Assembly (NCBI RefSeq): GCF_026151205.1
Contig: NC_087075.1
Location: 6,962,858 to 7,026,857, forward strand
Source of the DNA: Bolinopsis microptera
Lineage: Eukaryota > Ctenophora > Tentaculata > Lobata > Bolinopsidae
Reading direction: 5' to 3'
Length of the DNA stretch: 64,000 bases
Made by a program: the position numbers and the translations under genes. Of this stretch, positions 10,703 to 20,688 are shown one piece after another. The notes under the pieces were generated by a model that ran no database searches, was not told the DNA's origin, and saw only the letters and a program-made list of their open reading frames with translations. The stretch's first letter is position 1, and the number at the start of each line of letters is the position of its first letter.

Positions 10703-12681
10703 GACATAACTACGGATCTACGAGAACGTGGGGAAAATCTTTTTTGGGCCTTGGTAACATCACTGAACAACCTCCCATCAACGGGGCTACCTAGGATCTT
10801 ATGTGCAATTGCCCGGGAGAGTTTAAAGATACCGCTTGACCCCAGGTGGATTGGGTCATCCGGCTTCTTATATCTACAAAACTGCTTGTCCAGTAGACCC
10901 TCCTCATCAACAAAACTATCAAAATCTAAAGTGCCTATTCTAGTATTAGTATTACAGTACCCAAATAATAAACTATTAAACTCCATGGCTCTGTCATTCA
11001 GCCAGGAGGACCTAGTTGGAAGGATGGGTGAGACAATAACTTTAGAATATGGACACATATCACAAATATTCTTGAGCTTCTTCGTCAGCTCATTAGCCCA
11101 ATGTTTAACATCACCCCCTCCCCTCTTGATATTATTTATACCACAGTGTACTACAACGTTCTTGTATCCAACACAAAGAACAGGGTCTAACTGATCTATT
11201 GTGAAACATTCGATTCTTTTCCCAGGCAGCTTGTGTCCAAATGTTCCTTTTCCAGCCCCAAATTTGAGGAACCGGGTGTTTGAATCACCGACAATCAAGG
11301 TCGCATTGATGCTCCTGCTTACGTAGCGGAAGGTAATACTGTATCTTAAGTCCCTCTTTTCTGTGCTTTTATCAATTCGGTGGTCCCAAAGAAACTGGGA
11401 CTGTTTGCTCATGACATAGAGACTACGTCCCTCTATTGTCTCTACGACCTCTCCTTCAAGCTGATCCTTTTTTGTGAATTTTACAGAGCAATCACCACCT
11501 AAGGATACTGTAAATATGGAACTATCATGGACCAGTGATTGCTCGTTATCAGAGTGCTTAGGAAGAAAACTGTTCCCATCAGTGTACCGATTTATCAAGC
11601 ACTGATTGATTGTTGAACTAGGACATTCTTCCTTTATCTTGGAGACAAGCTCATTCAGAACATCAGGGAAGTCTGTCGATTTTGGTTTTTCAGCTTTAGC
11701 CCCGGGGTATTGATAAGGTTCGCCAAAGCTCAGAACCCCATGCCCATTTTCGGAGTTACTATCAAAGGCTTCCTTATGTTGGTCTAAGAAAACTAAAAGC
11801 TCAGAGTTCAATTTTTCATCTACAAATTCTGGGACATACGACAGAATATGCTTGGACTTAGGGTCGTCTACACTTGCATGCTTCTGTGCATCTAGGAGAA
11901 GCTGTTCTTGGTCCGTTTCACATGGTGCAGGTGACCCTATATTAAAAGGAGGCATGGGCAGATCAGGGGTGGAAACATTTGATGACCTACTGTTTTTAAA
12001 ACAGTTTATGTCAAGTTTGAGCTCAGCAAGCTTGCTGTTGATGGAGTCGAGAGTTCTGAGATGGCTATCGTTGTCTTTAAGGTTCTTGATGGACTTCTGA
12101 ATGGCTTCTAGAGAATCTTGTAGAGAGCTACCATCCGAGGTAGTGTGACCCATTGGCATGCTCAAGCTGCAGGGAGCTGACAAGTAGGAAGAGGACTTGA
12201 CTTCGTTTTCACATCTCTGTCCACTTACTACAGCACAAACACTTTCAGCAAGACCTAGCAGGGATAGGAGACCTTCTGCTAAAGTTAGTTTGTTCAGGGA
12301 TGAACAACTCTTGATCATGGCTGGTGTAATGATCGCAAACTTGTTTACTTCAAGTTTCAGGATACTGCAAATGTTAATCTTGATTAAGTCTACCTCTGAG
12401 CGTAGGTTCTGTGCGTGGGTTAACAGATAGGTGTCGAGGGGAGCAGATCTATTTGTGAAGAAACTAAGGAGACTGCTGACATTTTTGTCTTCTTCTGAGT
12501 CCTGATTTTCTGAATGAATTAGTTTATCGACATCTCTAAGCATTTCGTCAATATTGTCTATGACTGAAGCTGAGGAAGTGGTGGGTGTATCCTGATCGGG
12601 AACCGTAGTGGATGAAGTCTGGTCTGCAACAGGTTGAGGTTTCTCACACTTTTCTTGAGTGTCAGTGGGGGTTTCCATCAT
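10699..12681 (-). CDS. LINE copy 1 ORF1: AlkB-like dioxygenase plus SGNH hydrolase protein
   Basis: About 660 residues from the MMETPTDTQ start. I prefer this start because the matching ATG exists in copy 2, but the frame is open upstream to 12825 and a shared VLVGREGAPWSVWYP stretch could also be translated. Low-complexity and possibly coiled N-terminal half. An AlkB-like 2OG-Fe(II) dioxygenase domain (about residues 275-455) has NRYTDGNSFLPKHSDNE (metal-binding HxD), a distal His in FLWDHRI and Arg in RYSITFR. An SGNH/GDSL-type domain follows, with GDSN, HCGINNI and DPIHLGS (Ser, Gly/Asn and Asp-His blocks). Esterase-like ORF1 domains are known from CR1 elements; AlkB-like proteins repair alkylated nucleic acids. 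An active enzyme is inference from conserved residues. ORF1 ends in an ATGA overlap with ORF2. Confidence 0.85.
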   Translation of the reverse strand: MMETPTDTQEKCEKPQPVADQTSSTTVPDQDTPTTSSASVIDNIDEMLRDVDKLIHSENQDSEEDKNVSSLLSFFTNRSAPLDTYLLTHAQNLRSEVDLIKINICSILKLEVNKFAIITPAMIKSCSSLNKLTLAEGLLSLLGLAESVCAVVSGQRCENEVKSSSYLSAPCSLSMPMGHTTSDGSSLQDSLEAIQKSIKNLKDNDSHLRTLDSINSKLAELKLDINCFKNSRSSNVSTPDLPMPPFNIGSPAPCETDQEQLLLDAQKHASVDDPKSKHILSYVPEFVDEKLNSELLVFLDQHKEAFDSNSENGHGVLSFGEPYQYPGAKAEKPKSTDFPDVLNELVSKIKEECPSSTINQCLINRYTDGNSFLPKHSDNEQSLVHDSSIFTVSLGGDCSVKFTKKDQLEGEVVETIEGRSLYVMSKQSQFLWDHRIDKSTEKRDLRYSITFRYVSRSINATLIVGDSNTRFLKFGAGKGTFGHKLPGKRIECFTIDQLDPVLCVGYKNVVVHCGINNIKRGGGDVKHWANELTKKLKNICDMCPYSKVIVSPILPTRSSWLNDRAMEFNSLLFGYCNTNTRIGTLDFDSFVDEEGLLDKQFCRYKKPDDPIHLGSSGIFKLSRAIAHKILGSPVDGRLFSDVTKAQKRFSPRSRRSVVMS

Positions 12682-13264
12682 GGTGAAGAGGCAATGGGGG
12701 TACCAGACAGACCAGGGGGCACCTTCACGTCCAACTAGCACACTCACTGAAAAGAAGGAAGAGCAGAAAGCAGTTTGAAATGTTCTGTTGTGGAAAACAA
12801 TGAAAGTGTTAACTGGATTAGTCAAAATGATTCAAAAGATTGAAAAATTGAACAGACTGACGGACTACGACACATGGGACAAGAGAGTGAGTGAGTATGA
12901 AAAATATGAGGTGGTTGGACTGGCAAGCCCTATCATTTAATCAGAATACATTACATATAATCCGTAAGCCATATATATATGTCAGCCTGTTCTTGGAGCA
13001 CAGCCCCAAAAGTTATTAGAAGTGAAGTTCAAGTTTTAAGTTTAAAATTCTTTCAACACTATCTACACATTAATCAGGGTTGTCCAATTGTCCAATTGTG
13101 GATTGTGGTGTGAATGGAGCCAAACAGAAACATTATTCACTACAACTACTTAACTTCTTAACAGGTTAAGAGTGCCAGTCTTCTGTTTCAGCACCCCCTG
13201 GACCATCATAGTACCCCCGATGCAGTTGACTTTAGCAAGCCATGGACATATTGGACATCCTCAA
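12682..13264 (-). promoter_or_regulatory. LINE copy 1 5' untranslated/promoter region
   Basis: Shared with the 5' region of copy 2 (34658-35272), with small indels, and ends at the same base in both. In this class of element such a region usually carries an internal promoter; no individual motif can be assigned. Confidence 0.55.
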
Positions 13265-13668
13265 ATTATTTGTTATATAGTAGTGTTGAAAATATTAAAT
13301 AATAACAATTTTAAAATATAAAATAAATCACTTCCCTCTGAAGTAGAACAGATGATGGGAGAGCTTCAAACATGGCGATGGAGGGAAGCGGTGTCTCACC
13401 GCTGGGAGGTAAATTAATACCCGTATCGCGATGGTAAAATTTTATGATATGAGATCTCAAGTAAAAAATAACACAAAAAATAAAAAGTGAATGTTGTCAG
13501 TGTAGTGAAATCGGAGGCAACATTAATAAAGACGTATACACTTAAACCGTTACAATTATAGTCCCCATCTTGTTTTAAATACTCACAATAAAATACACAC
13601 AAAAAACACACAAACGTCCCCAAAACATTAACTTCAATTTATATTTCCCTAGTTGAATTTAACTTATT

Positions 13669-16600
13669 TTATGAAATTGATACATTCGAGAAGATATCGT
13701 GATTACATGGTAGCCATCCATGATCCCCATTTAGCCCTAGGTTTTGTATATGAAGCAAATGGTTCTTAAATCTCTTTTTAAATAGTGAAATTGACAAAAT
13801 ATGATACGGTACATCATGATCAAGAAGATAATTTAAAATTTTGGATGCATTAAAAACAAAATTACTATTCTTGGTCTTAGACATTGAGAATTTAGGATAT
13901 AGAAGTCTGCATGATCTACTTGACTTGCTAAACCGGCGATAGACATCAACAGGAATTTGTTCTTTAAGTAGCCTCATTGCAATACATCCAGTAAAGTATG
14001 TAAATAAGTTAAACAAGGTTAATAATTTCAAACGAAAGAACATTGGTTTCGTATGTTGAAACTTGTGATCAATCTTTATTGTTTTCCTACTCACAATACG
14101 AATACATTTTTTCTGCAACACAAACAGTTTTTGCAGCAAAGGATGGTGAAAAACAGCACCCCACAGTGGTATACAATACATTAAATATGGTTGAACAAGT
14201 GAAATATATACTTGTCTTAACACTTTGGCTGGTACTATAGAACTTATTGAGTAGAGTGATCCGCAAGATTTTGAAACTTGCGTTATTACATTGGTAATAT
14301 GATCATTCCACGTTAAATTAGAATTAATAATGACTCCCAAAAATTTACACTTATTCACTTGATTAAACTGGTTGTTAAGTATTCCAACAAACTTTTGATT
14401 CTTAGGAACTTTACTACTTCCGAATTCCATAAAACAGCATTTTTCAAAATTAATGATTAACCTATTTAAGCAGCAATAGTCGTGAATCTTTGATAATACC
14501 TCATTAGCATTTTTGTAGAGTAAATTTCGGTCTTTATTTTGAAGAAAAAGGTTTAAATCATCTGCAAAGAGGATAAATTTAGCTAACTCACAAATATTTG
14601 CCAAATCATTGATAAAAATAATGAAGAGCAGGGGGCCTAACACTGACCCCTGTGGAATACCACAGGTTATTTTCAAGAGACAACTTTCGAATCCCCCATA
14701 GCTAACATACTGAAACCGATCTGATAAATAACTGTTTAATAATTTAATGACATTTCCTCGAATACCATAGTTCTCCAGCTTTTCTAACAAGATATTATGC
14801 CGCACTGTATCGAAAGCTTTGGAAAAATCTATAAATATACCTAATGTAAAATTCTTATTATCGATAGCATCATGAAGATTTTCTACTGCTGAAACAAGTG
14901 CATGAAAGGTTGAGTGCTTACTGCGGAAACCAAACTGATTATCACAGAAAAGATTGTGCTTATTAAAGAAATCAGATACGTTTTTATGTATTAACTTCTC
15001 GAAAATCTTAGCAAAAACAGGTAACATTGAAATAGGACGATAATTGCTTATATCAGAAATAGATCCTTTATTCTTATACAAAGGAATTATTTTTGCTGCT
15101 TTTAATTCTTTCGGAAAATAACCTTCATTTGCACATTTATTAAAAATATCAGCCAGTAAAGGACTTAAAGTGGTAGCTAAAAGTTTGAGGACCCTAGGAG
15201 AATAATACGTACCCTTGCTATTATTAAGCTTACTTATAATATTATTTATTTCTTCACTTGAAAAATTAATATCCGATAGCTCGCTTATGTTCCTCTCAGG
15301 CATATATTTATTAAAATCTGTTAAATCCGCGTTAGCATTTTCACCATACGTTTTTAGTAAAAGATCATTAGCAATATTAACAAAATAATAATTAAAATTA
15401 TGCGCTGCATCTTGATTAGGAAAAACTAGTAATCTGTTTGATCTCTTCCTACCTAGTAAACCGTTTATCAGTTTCCAAGTCTTTTTCAAATCATGTTGAT
15501 TTGCTTTAAAACATTTATCAAAATACTCAAATTTTTCTTTACTTCTAATAGCATCAAACACTCGTTTGTAATCAACATATTTGTTCCAATTAACTCTAGT
15601 TTTATTCATAACCCAAATATCATAGAGTTTGTTTTTAGTGTCACTACTCTTGGCCACTCCTATTGAAATCCAATCAGAGCGAAGAAGAGAATTATTACCA
15701 CTAGACTTCTGACTTTTAATAAACCACTTATCATACAGAGTTCTAAAATTTCTGTCAAAAAAGGAATACATATTTTCGGCAGAATCACTTTCAAGATCAA
15801 ATTTTAATAATTTAAAATCATTCAAAAACCCTTGTAATAAAAAGTCATTAATATTTACTTTATTTCTATTTCTACACTTTTCGTTAGGATCAAAATTATA
15901 GTCCAAAACTACGAATGTAGGAAGGTGACGACTTATATTACATCGTATAAGGCCGTTACAAATTATGTTAGATATATTGTTAGTAAGTATATGATCAATA
16001 CATGTGCCATTTAAGCCTCCAAAATGAGTAGCACGTGAGATAATTGGTAAAAAGTTATTGCTAAACATGCAGTCTAAATATCTCCTAACAACACTAGAAT
16101 TGGAGTTATATAGATTTACATTAAAGTCACCAAGAATATAGCTTTTGTGTCCCTTAAATGTGTTCAATTTACTTAAGATACTGCCAAACATATCGATAAA
16201 TGAATCAAAGTTTCCACTTGGTGATCTATAACAATTAACAACTAGTAACTTTTCAGATTTAACTGTTATTTCAACACAAAGTGATTCAAAATCAACGGTA
16301 GAATAACAAAGCTCAAATTTTTGATTAATATTATTAAATTTGTCACGCAAAAACGTTACCAAACCAGAACCTTTGTGTTTAAGCTTTCCATCCTCCTTCA
16401 ATAATCGATTAAGTACAAATTTATTATAACCCGGTATGTAAAATGGTTGTGACTCATGTTCTGTTACATTAGTTTCACAAAGGAAATATCCATCAGCTTT
16501 GAAACGTCCATGGTGCACTAAAAAGCAGTCAAAATTTGATCTGAATCCATCAATATTCAAACTTAATAACGATAATCCATTGTCGTTCATTTTTTCTTCA

Positions 16601-17166
16601 AAATCATCTAACTTATAATAGACGCACTGACGCAGTATCTGGCTGCAATCTTGTAAATTCTCGCTAAGAGTTTCAACATCCGGGATAAAATCTATCATTT
16701 CATTGTAATAATATTCAAAAGGAGCAAAGAACGGTTGTTCGGAATAAAAATCAGTTTCAATATATTCAACAGTACTGGTAGTAGCAGTGTTTAAGTCAAG
16801 TAAGGGTAAGGGCATACATGACGAACAAATATTAGACTTAACACAGTTCTTGTGCAACATTTTGAAACATTGTTTACACTGTGCAATCTTTTCATTAAAT
16901 ATATCAATATTTGTTAAACATGTCACACACTTATAATACTCAATATAATCGTCATAGCATATTTTACAATACCATACAAATTGCTGAAGTATAAATATGG
17001 TACTATTGTCTAGCTTTAAACAAGATCCATGATATATGTCCTTACAGTTGTTGCAACGTAGAATGAATTGGTGAAAGTACAAAATTTTATGACAGAAGAC
17101 GCATTGCTTACGGTCAGAGGGAATGAGGATGTTGGGAAGGGTCATGTTTGAAACTCCGTCATCCAT
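13669..17166 (-). CDS. LINE ORF2: double zinc finger, endonuclease, reverse transcriptase
   Basis: 1165 residues without a break. Two PHD/RING-like Cys-His clusters sit at about residues 21-72 (CVFC, CNNC, HGSC, CKIC) and 79-117 (CVTC, CKQC, HKNC, CSSC). The apurinic-type endonuclease occupies about 195-430, with GDFNVNL, TCIDHILTN and SRHLPTF. The reverse transcriptase occupies about 640-900, with YRPISMLPVFAKIFEKLI, FIDFSKAFDTVRHNIL, GIPQGSVLGPLLF and the catalytic FADD. A C-terminal thumb-like region follows. It nicks target DNA and primes cDNA synthesis from its own RNA (family knowledge). The finger arrangement parallels that of the neighbouring LINE family, but the sequences are clearly different. 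Confidence 0.9.
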   Translation of the reverse strand: MDDGVSNMTLPNILIPSDRKQCVFCHKILYFHQFILRCNNCKDIYHGSCLKLDNSTIFILQQFVWYCKICYDDYIEYYKCVTCLTNIDIFNEKIAQCKQCFKMLHKNCVKSNICSSCMPLPLLDLNTATTSTVEYIETDFYSEQPFFAPFEYYYNEMIDFIPDVETLSENLQDCSQILRQCVYYKLDDFEEKMNDNGLSLLSLNIDGFRSNFDCFLVHHGRFKADGYFLCETNVTEHESQPFYIPGYNKFVLNRLLKEDGKLKHKGSGLVTFLRDKFNNINQKFELCYSTVDFESLCVEITVKSEKLLVVNCYRSPSGNFDSFIDMFGSILSKLNTFKGHKSYILGDFNVNLYNSNSSVVRRYLDCMFSNNFLPIISRATHFGGLNGTCIDHILTNNISNIICNGLIRCNISRHLPTFVVLDYNFDPNEKCRNRNKVNINDFLLQGFLNDFKLLKFDLESDSAENMYSFFDRNFRTLYDKWFIKSQKSSGNNSLLRSDWISIGVAKSSDTKNKLYDIWVMNKTRVNWNKYVDYKRVFDAIRSKEKFEYFDKCFKANQHDLKKTWKLINGLLGRKRSNRLLVFPNQDAAHNFNYYFVNIANDLLLKTYGENANADLTDFNKYMPERNISELSDINFSSEEINNIISKLNNSKGTYYSPRVLKLLATTLSPLLADIFNKCANEGYFPKELKAAKIIPLYKNKGSISDISNYRPISMLPVFAKIFEKLIHKNVSDFFNKHNLFCDNQFGFRSKHSTFHALVSAVENLHDAIDNKNFTLGIFIDFSKAFDTVRHNILLEKLENYGIRGNVIKLLNSYLSDRFQYVSYGGFESCLLKITCGIPQGSVLGPLLFIIFINDLANICELAKFILFADDLNLFLQNKDRNLLYKNANEVLSKIHDYCCLNRLIINFEKCCFMEFGSSKVPKNQKFVGILNNQFNQVNKCKFLGVIINSNLTWNDHITNVITQVSKSCGSLYSISSIVPAKVLRQVYISLVQPYLMYCIPLWGAVFHHPLLQKLFVLQKKCIRIVSRKTIKIDHKFQHTKPMFFRLKLLTLFNLFTYFTGCIAMRLLKEQIPVDVYRRFSKSSRSCRLLYPKFSMSKTKNSNFVFNASKILNYLLDHDVPYHILSISLFKKRFKNHLLHIQNLGLNGDHGWLPCNHDIFSNVSIS

Positions 17167-17222
17167 AACTCTCTGTTAGAAATATTAAAATCTGAAAAAT
17201 AGTTGTATTAGAAATATTCATC

Positions 17223-18146
17223 TCACGGTGTGAATTCAGTATTGTTCAAAAAGGGGCTCTCACAAAACAAAAACTCTTTAGGTTCAAAAGTAGGCACACA
17301 AATCAACAAATCAGCAGTATTCCTAATCAGCTTAGGATTACCGTTAGCATTCATTCTCAATAAAACATTCCCATTCTTGTAGTCAACCCAACAAGAGTTT
17401 AGTCCACCAAATCTGACAGCATCGTTGACCTGCCCTAATAATGCCGCTCGTTTATATGTTATATTGGGCTGTACCCCGACACCCTTTTCGGGGTTCTCAA
17501 ACAGCAATTTCTTTTTATCTGGGGAAATGTTTTTAGTGCTTTTCCTATTTCTAAACACTTTCTGTGCTGTTGATCTATCTTTGAAGCGAGCAATAAACCT
17601 AGGGGCTTTACCCTTCTTGCCCTTCAAGGGATGAGCGGCTACAAGGTCATCCTTAACAATGTCCACACCTAACTGTTCACACAACAAGACCACTTGGTCC
17701 TCACAACTATTGCTCTCATTAACTAGCAAATTGGTAAAACAAACGTTTTCCCTACGTGAGTATTGATCTAAATTATCTAGTTCCACTTCTAGTTTGCAGA
17801 TCGCCTCCGCTTGACGATCGACAACTTTGCTGAGCTTTGAGTTAACGTGTCGAAGTTCCACGAAGTCGTCCAACAATTTAGCATGATCACTACGAGCTAT
17901 ACTAAGTTCGGTTTCTAGATGTTGCATAAATTTCCATAACTCTTGAACTGATCTTAGTTCTGACTCACCGTTGGAAAAGTGAGGTAGCTGTGGCTGTTGT
18001 AGTTGTTGACGTGGCATCTGATCGTGCTGATAACCGTTGCCAAACTGAGAAGTCACGGGACAGTAGGAATTACGGGAAGCCTTGCTCTGTCGGCGATCCG
18101 AGTTTTGTTGAGAATTGCCATGATGAGACATGTCTTCAAATTTCAA
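17223..18146 (-). CDS. LINE ORF1: coiled-coil and RRM-like RNA-binding protein
   Basis: 307 residues. A Gln/Ser/His-rich basic N-terminus (to about residue 60) is followed by a leucine/charged coiled coil (about 65-135, ending DNLDQYSRRENVCF) and an RRM-like segment (about 130-245), as in L1-type ORF1 proteins: the RRENV/I start, VAAHPLKGKKGKAPRFIARF, and a basic patch. Expected to coat LINE RNA and act as a chaperone. A second in-frame Met lies five codons downstream (MSHHGNS) and could be the true start. Unlike ORF1 of the neighbouring LINE, it has no AlkB or SGNH domain. Confidence 0.75.
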   Translation of the reverse strand: MKFEDMSHHGNSQQNSDRRQSKASRNSYCPVTSQFGNGYQHDQMPRQQLQQPQLPHFSNGESELRSVQELWKFMQHLETELSIARSDHAKLLDDFVELRHVNSKLSKVVDRQAEAICKLEVELDNLDQYSRRENVCFTNLLVNESNSCEDQVVLLCEQLGVDIVKDDLVAAHPLKGKKGKAPRFIARFKDRSTAQKVFRNRKSTKNISPDKKKLLFENPEKGVGVQPNITYKRAALLGQVNDAVRFGGLNSCWVDYKNGNVLLRMNANGNPKLIRNTADLLICVPTFEPKEFLFCESPFLNNTEFTP

Positions 18147-18179
18147 TAAACAGGCAGAGCAAGATTTTTAAAACGAATT

Positions 18180-18263
18180 GAAAGTAGTGATAAGAGATCT
18201 GAAAGTAGTGATAAGAGATCTGAAAGTAGTGATAAGAGATCTGAAAGTAGTGATAAGAGATCT
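18180..18263. repeat. Four perfect 21-bp tandem units at the LINE 5' end
   Basis: Units at 18180-18200, 18201-18221, 18222-18242 and 18243-18263 are identical and contain AGATCT. They lie directly upstream of ORF1 (minus strand), where tandem promoter monomers are found in some LINEs. A promoter role is inference. Confidence 0.8.
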
Positions 18264-18264
18264 G

Positions 18265-19324
18265 ATTACTAAAATTAATATTCTTTTTGCTTTAATATAA
18301 TTACATGTCACATAATTGATTAGTTGAATGAAACGTGTGCTACAAATGTCTACGCCTCACGCAGAACTGCGTACCGCTTAGTACTTCATGCTTGAGCGGT
18401 ACTGCTGTTCACAGAGGCGCGCACTCAATTTAATCACAAATATGAAATAACGAGCGCGCGGTTTTTGGAATTTCTCCATTATTATTATTAGATCTATTTG
18501 ATTCACGATGTCAATCCTTCGCAGCTCGGTGAGGCACTGCAGTGGTGCATCCCGCCGATCTACCGAAGAAGCATTATTTGATGCGCGCGCGACCCAGTAG
18601 TGCATCGCGCTACAATCGATCTATTAATTAGATTGCAGTGCTCACGGCCTGTACTGCGTGAACGACAGAAATATGTTTTAAATTATTTTGCTTCTGAAAT
18701 TTTTGCTCTGGTAATTAAGAAATGCGACATGTAATTGTAAAATAACAATTAAATAGATCCTGTGCGCGGCGCCTACAGCTGACCTACGAATTTCTGAACA
18801 ATTGAAAATTGTGGCTGTGTGCGCGGCGTACTGTATATGTGTTTGAAATTGAATTTGAATTTATTTATGAATATAACATTATGTATTGATTGTTTTGCGG
18901 TAAATAAAAATGTTTCTTTCCTAAAAATGTTTCTTTCCTCTAACCGACGCACGCGCCGATTTAATTTGGTTCACAATTCACGTCGAGCGTCATCGACGAT
19001 GTTTTCATTCACCTAACCATGTGCTTTCGCGCCACGCGGTACTGCAGGCGTTGCTCTATAACCAGAGCCCTCTCGCTTGCAGTAGCGCGCGACCTCCGTA
19101 GGCGGCAAAGGATATATTCAACTTGTGAAACTAGCGCGTCACGCATGGTACGCGTATACACATGGCTATGTGAACTGCGGGCTTAGTTCTTTCACAATAC
19201 AAGCTGGGAGGTGGGTGCGCGTTACTACAATTAGCGCAAGGGCTCTATAATATAGATAGAACAAAGCAGCACACAGGGAAACTAAAGTGCAAAGAAACTG
19301 CTGCTAACTGCTGCTGTCGCACGC
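18265..19324. other. Non-coding gap with GC-rich repeat pieces
   Basis: No gene recognised. GC-rich repeat modules occur at about 18340-18680 (inverted, with GATTCACGATGTCAATCC) and 19050-19175. The stretch 19257-19323 is an inverted match to the DNA on the other side of LINE copy 2 (35345-35470). Confidence 0.5.
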
Positions 19325-20179
19325 TCAAGAAAACAACAATTTCAAGAAAACAACAATTTTATTTAGTATCAGTTAAAGCAGACAAAAACATATTTTATAT
19401 ATATAACTAGTGCAAACTTTAGACCATATATCTTAGGGGACTTGGAGTAGCAAGAGAGTGACCAGAAAGTATATGTATACTTTTACCAAAAATACGTCGA
19501 AATGAATCCAGGGTGATACAGGATCTGAGAGTGCAGACCATAAAGTTTACGCACCCACCCTTGCCTCCTGAATTCTTGGTTGGAAAGACAATTATGCAAA
19601 ATTGGTCGTTTATACTCCAAGTCCCTTTGTTAATAGAAGTAGTATTATTTATGTCTGGAATTAGCTTCATTCAATAATAACAATATCAATATAATCAATA
19701 TTAATATCAATATCAGACTAAACTATCAAATAAATAAATTATCAAATATCAATTATTAATTCACTCTGATTAAAAAGTTATAAATTAGGATATCTAATAT
19801 TTAAGAATTACAACTACAAGTTGTTAAAAACGCCCAAAATAGATCTGAGATATTTTCAGTCTGTAGTACAATAATGATAGCAATAGTTTAAATTATGTTA
19901 TGTGCTGTGTGCTGTGCTGCTGCAATCAGATTAAATTACTGTAACTTAAAATTGTTTGGAGTCCAAGTCTCTTTTAAGTCAGCAGCCTGTGATTGTATTA
20001 ATAGTGCTTTCGTTCTCAATTTTATCAAGTTAATGGAAGTTTCTAGACAATTGCTTGAAGTTAAAATTTTTTTATGAACAGTGTTCCAAAGCTTGGCTGC
20101 ATTAAACAAAAAGGTATTTGATTTATTTAGAAGAATAACTGTTAGACTCGTTGCACGGTTTGAAATGTTGATAGCCTCA
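19325..20179 (-). mobile_element. LINE copy 2, 3' end segment
   Basis: 3' UTR and the last part of ORF2 of the same CR1-like family as 6721-13264. It ends in the same doubled 17-bp tail (19325-19358). It is cut at 20179 by the gypsy element, leaving the 5-bp duplication CCTCA at 20175-20179 and 25382-25386. Confidence 0.85.
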
Positions 20180-20319
20180 TGTTATGATTTGATATTTTAT
20201 CTATAATTCGTGAGTTCTTCAGAGAATTGATACACTTGTTATAACTTGGACTTGAATCCTAGGCTAAGGATAGAAATGGTTAATAATCATTATATTGCAT
20301 AATATTACAATTCACAACA
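20180..20319 (-). repeat. Gypsy 3' LTR (140 bp)
   Basis: Identical to 25242-25381; terminal TG...CA. Confidence 0.95.
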
Positions 20320-20336
20320 TTCCTCCTTCATCTTTC
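20320..20336 (-). other. Polypurine tract of the gypsy element
   Basis: Read on the minus strand, the 17 bases next to the 3' LTR are purines except for one T (GAAAGATGAAGGAGGAA). This is the usual place for plus-strand priming. Confidence 0.75.
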
Positions 20337-20688
20337 AATACCTCGTGTTAGGATAAAAACAGCGCGCATAAAAGTACTGGACATAAATTACTTTATAAAA
20401 TTTAAAACGTTCTGCGCGTTCCATAAAATCCTTCCTCTCTCTCTTCTGTCATTCAAATACGTGAACATTCAAAGCTTTCGATTCCGAAATAATCAATCAA
20501 TTCTGGTTTAAAAAATGCACGATGCTTTAATTATACGAAACAAAATTATTTAAAAAAAACAATGTCCTTCTCGGATTTCTTACTCCTTGTCAATATTCAG
20601 TTAACTGTACATATTGTGTAAAAAATTCACCGTATAAAATTCGTGTAATACTCAAAAACAATTGTGTGTAAAATCTTAACGTTTGATC

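Larger units (their letters stand above)
6721..13264 (-). mobile_element. CR1-like LINE, copy 1, near full length
   Basis: Non-LTR element read on the minus strand: 5' UTR (13264-12682), ORF1 (AlkB-like plus SGNH domains), ORF2 (zinc finger, endonuclease, reverse transcriptase) and a 3' UTR ending in two perfect 17-bp units (6754-6738 and 6737-6721) instead of poly(A). Comparison with copy 2 (19325-35272) fixes both ends: similarity stops at the same tail repeat and at the same 5' base. Short tandem repeats at the 3' end are typical of CR1/L2-type LINEs. One base is missing in ORF2 near 8333, so this copy is probably not autonomous. I found no target-site duplication. Confidence 0.85.
13265..18264 (-). 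mobile_element. Second LINE family (L2/CR1-like), apparently intact
   Basis: A complete two-ORF non-LTR element on the minus strand: four tandem 21-bp units at the 5' end, ORF1 (18146-17223), a 56-bp spacer, ORF2 (17166-13669) and a 3' UTR of about 400 bp that ends against the 5' end of LINE copy 1 at 13264. Both ORFs are uninterrupted, so it could be a recent, possibly active copy. The exact 3' end is uncertain because only one copy is present. Confidence 0.75.

Noticed and set aside
10751-11194. Plus-strand frame of 147 codons
   Set aside because: It is antisense to the conserved LINE ORF1 and has no family resemblance.
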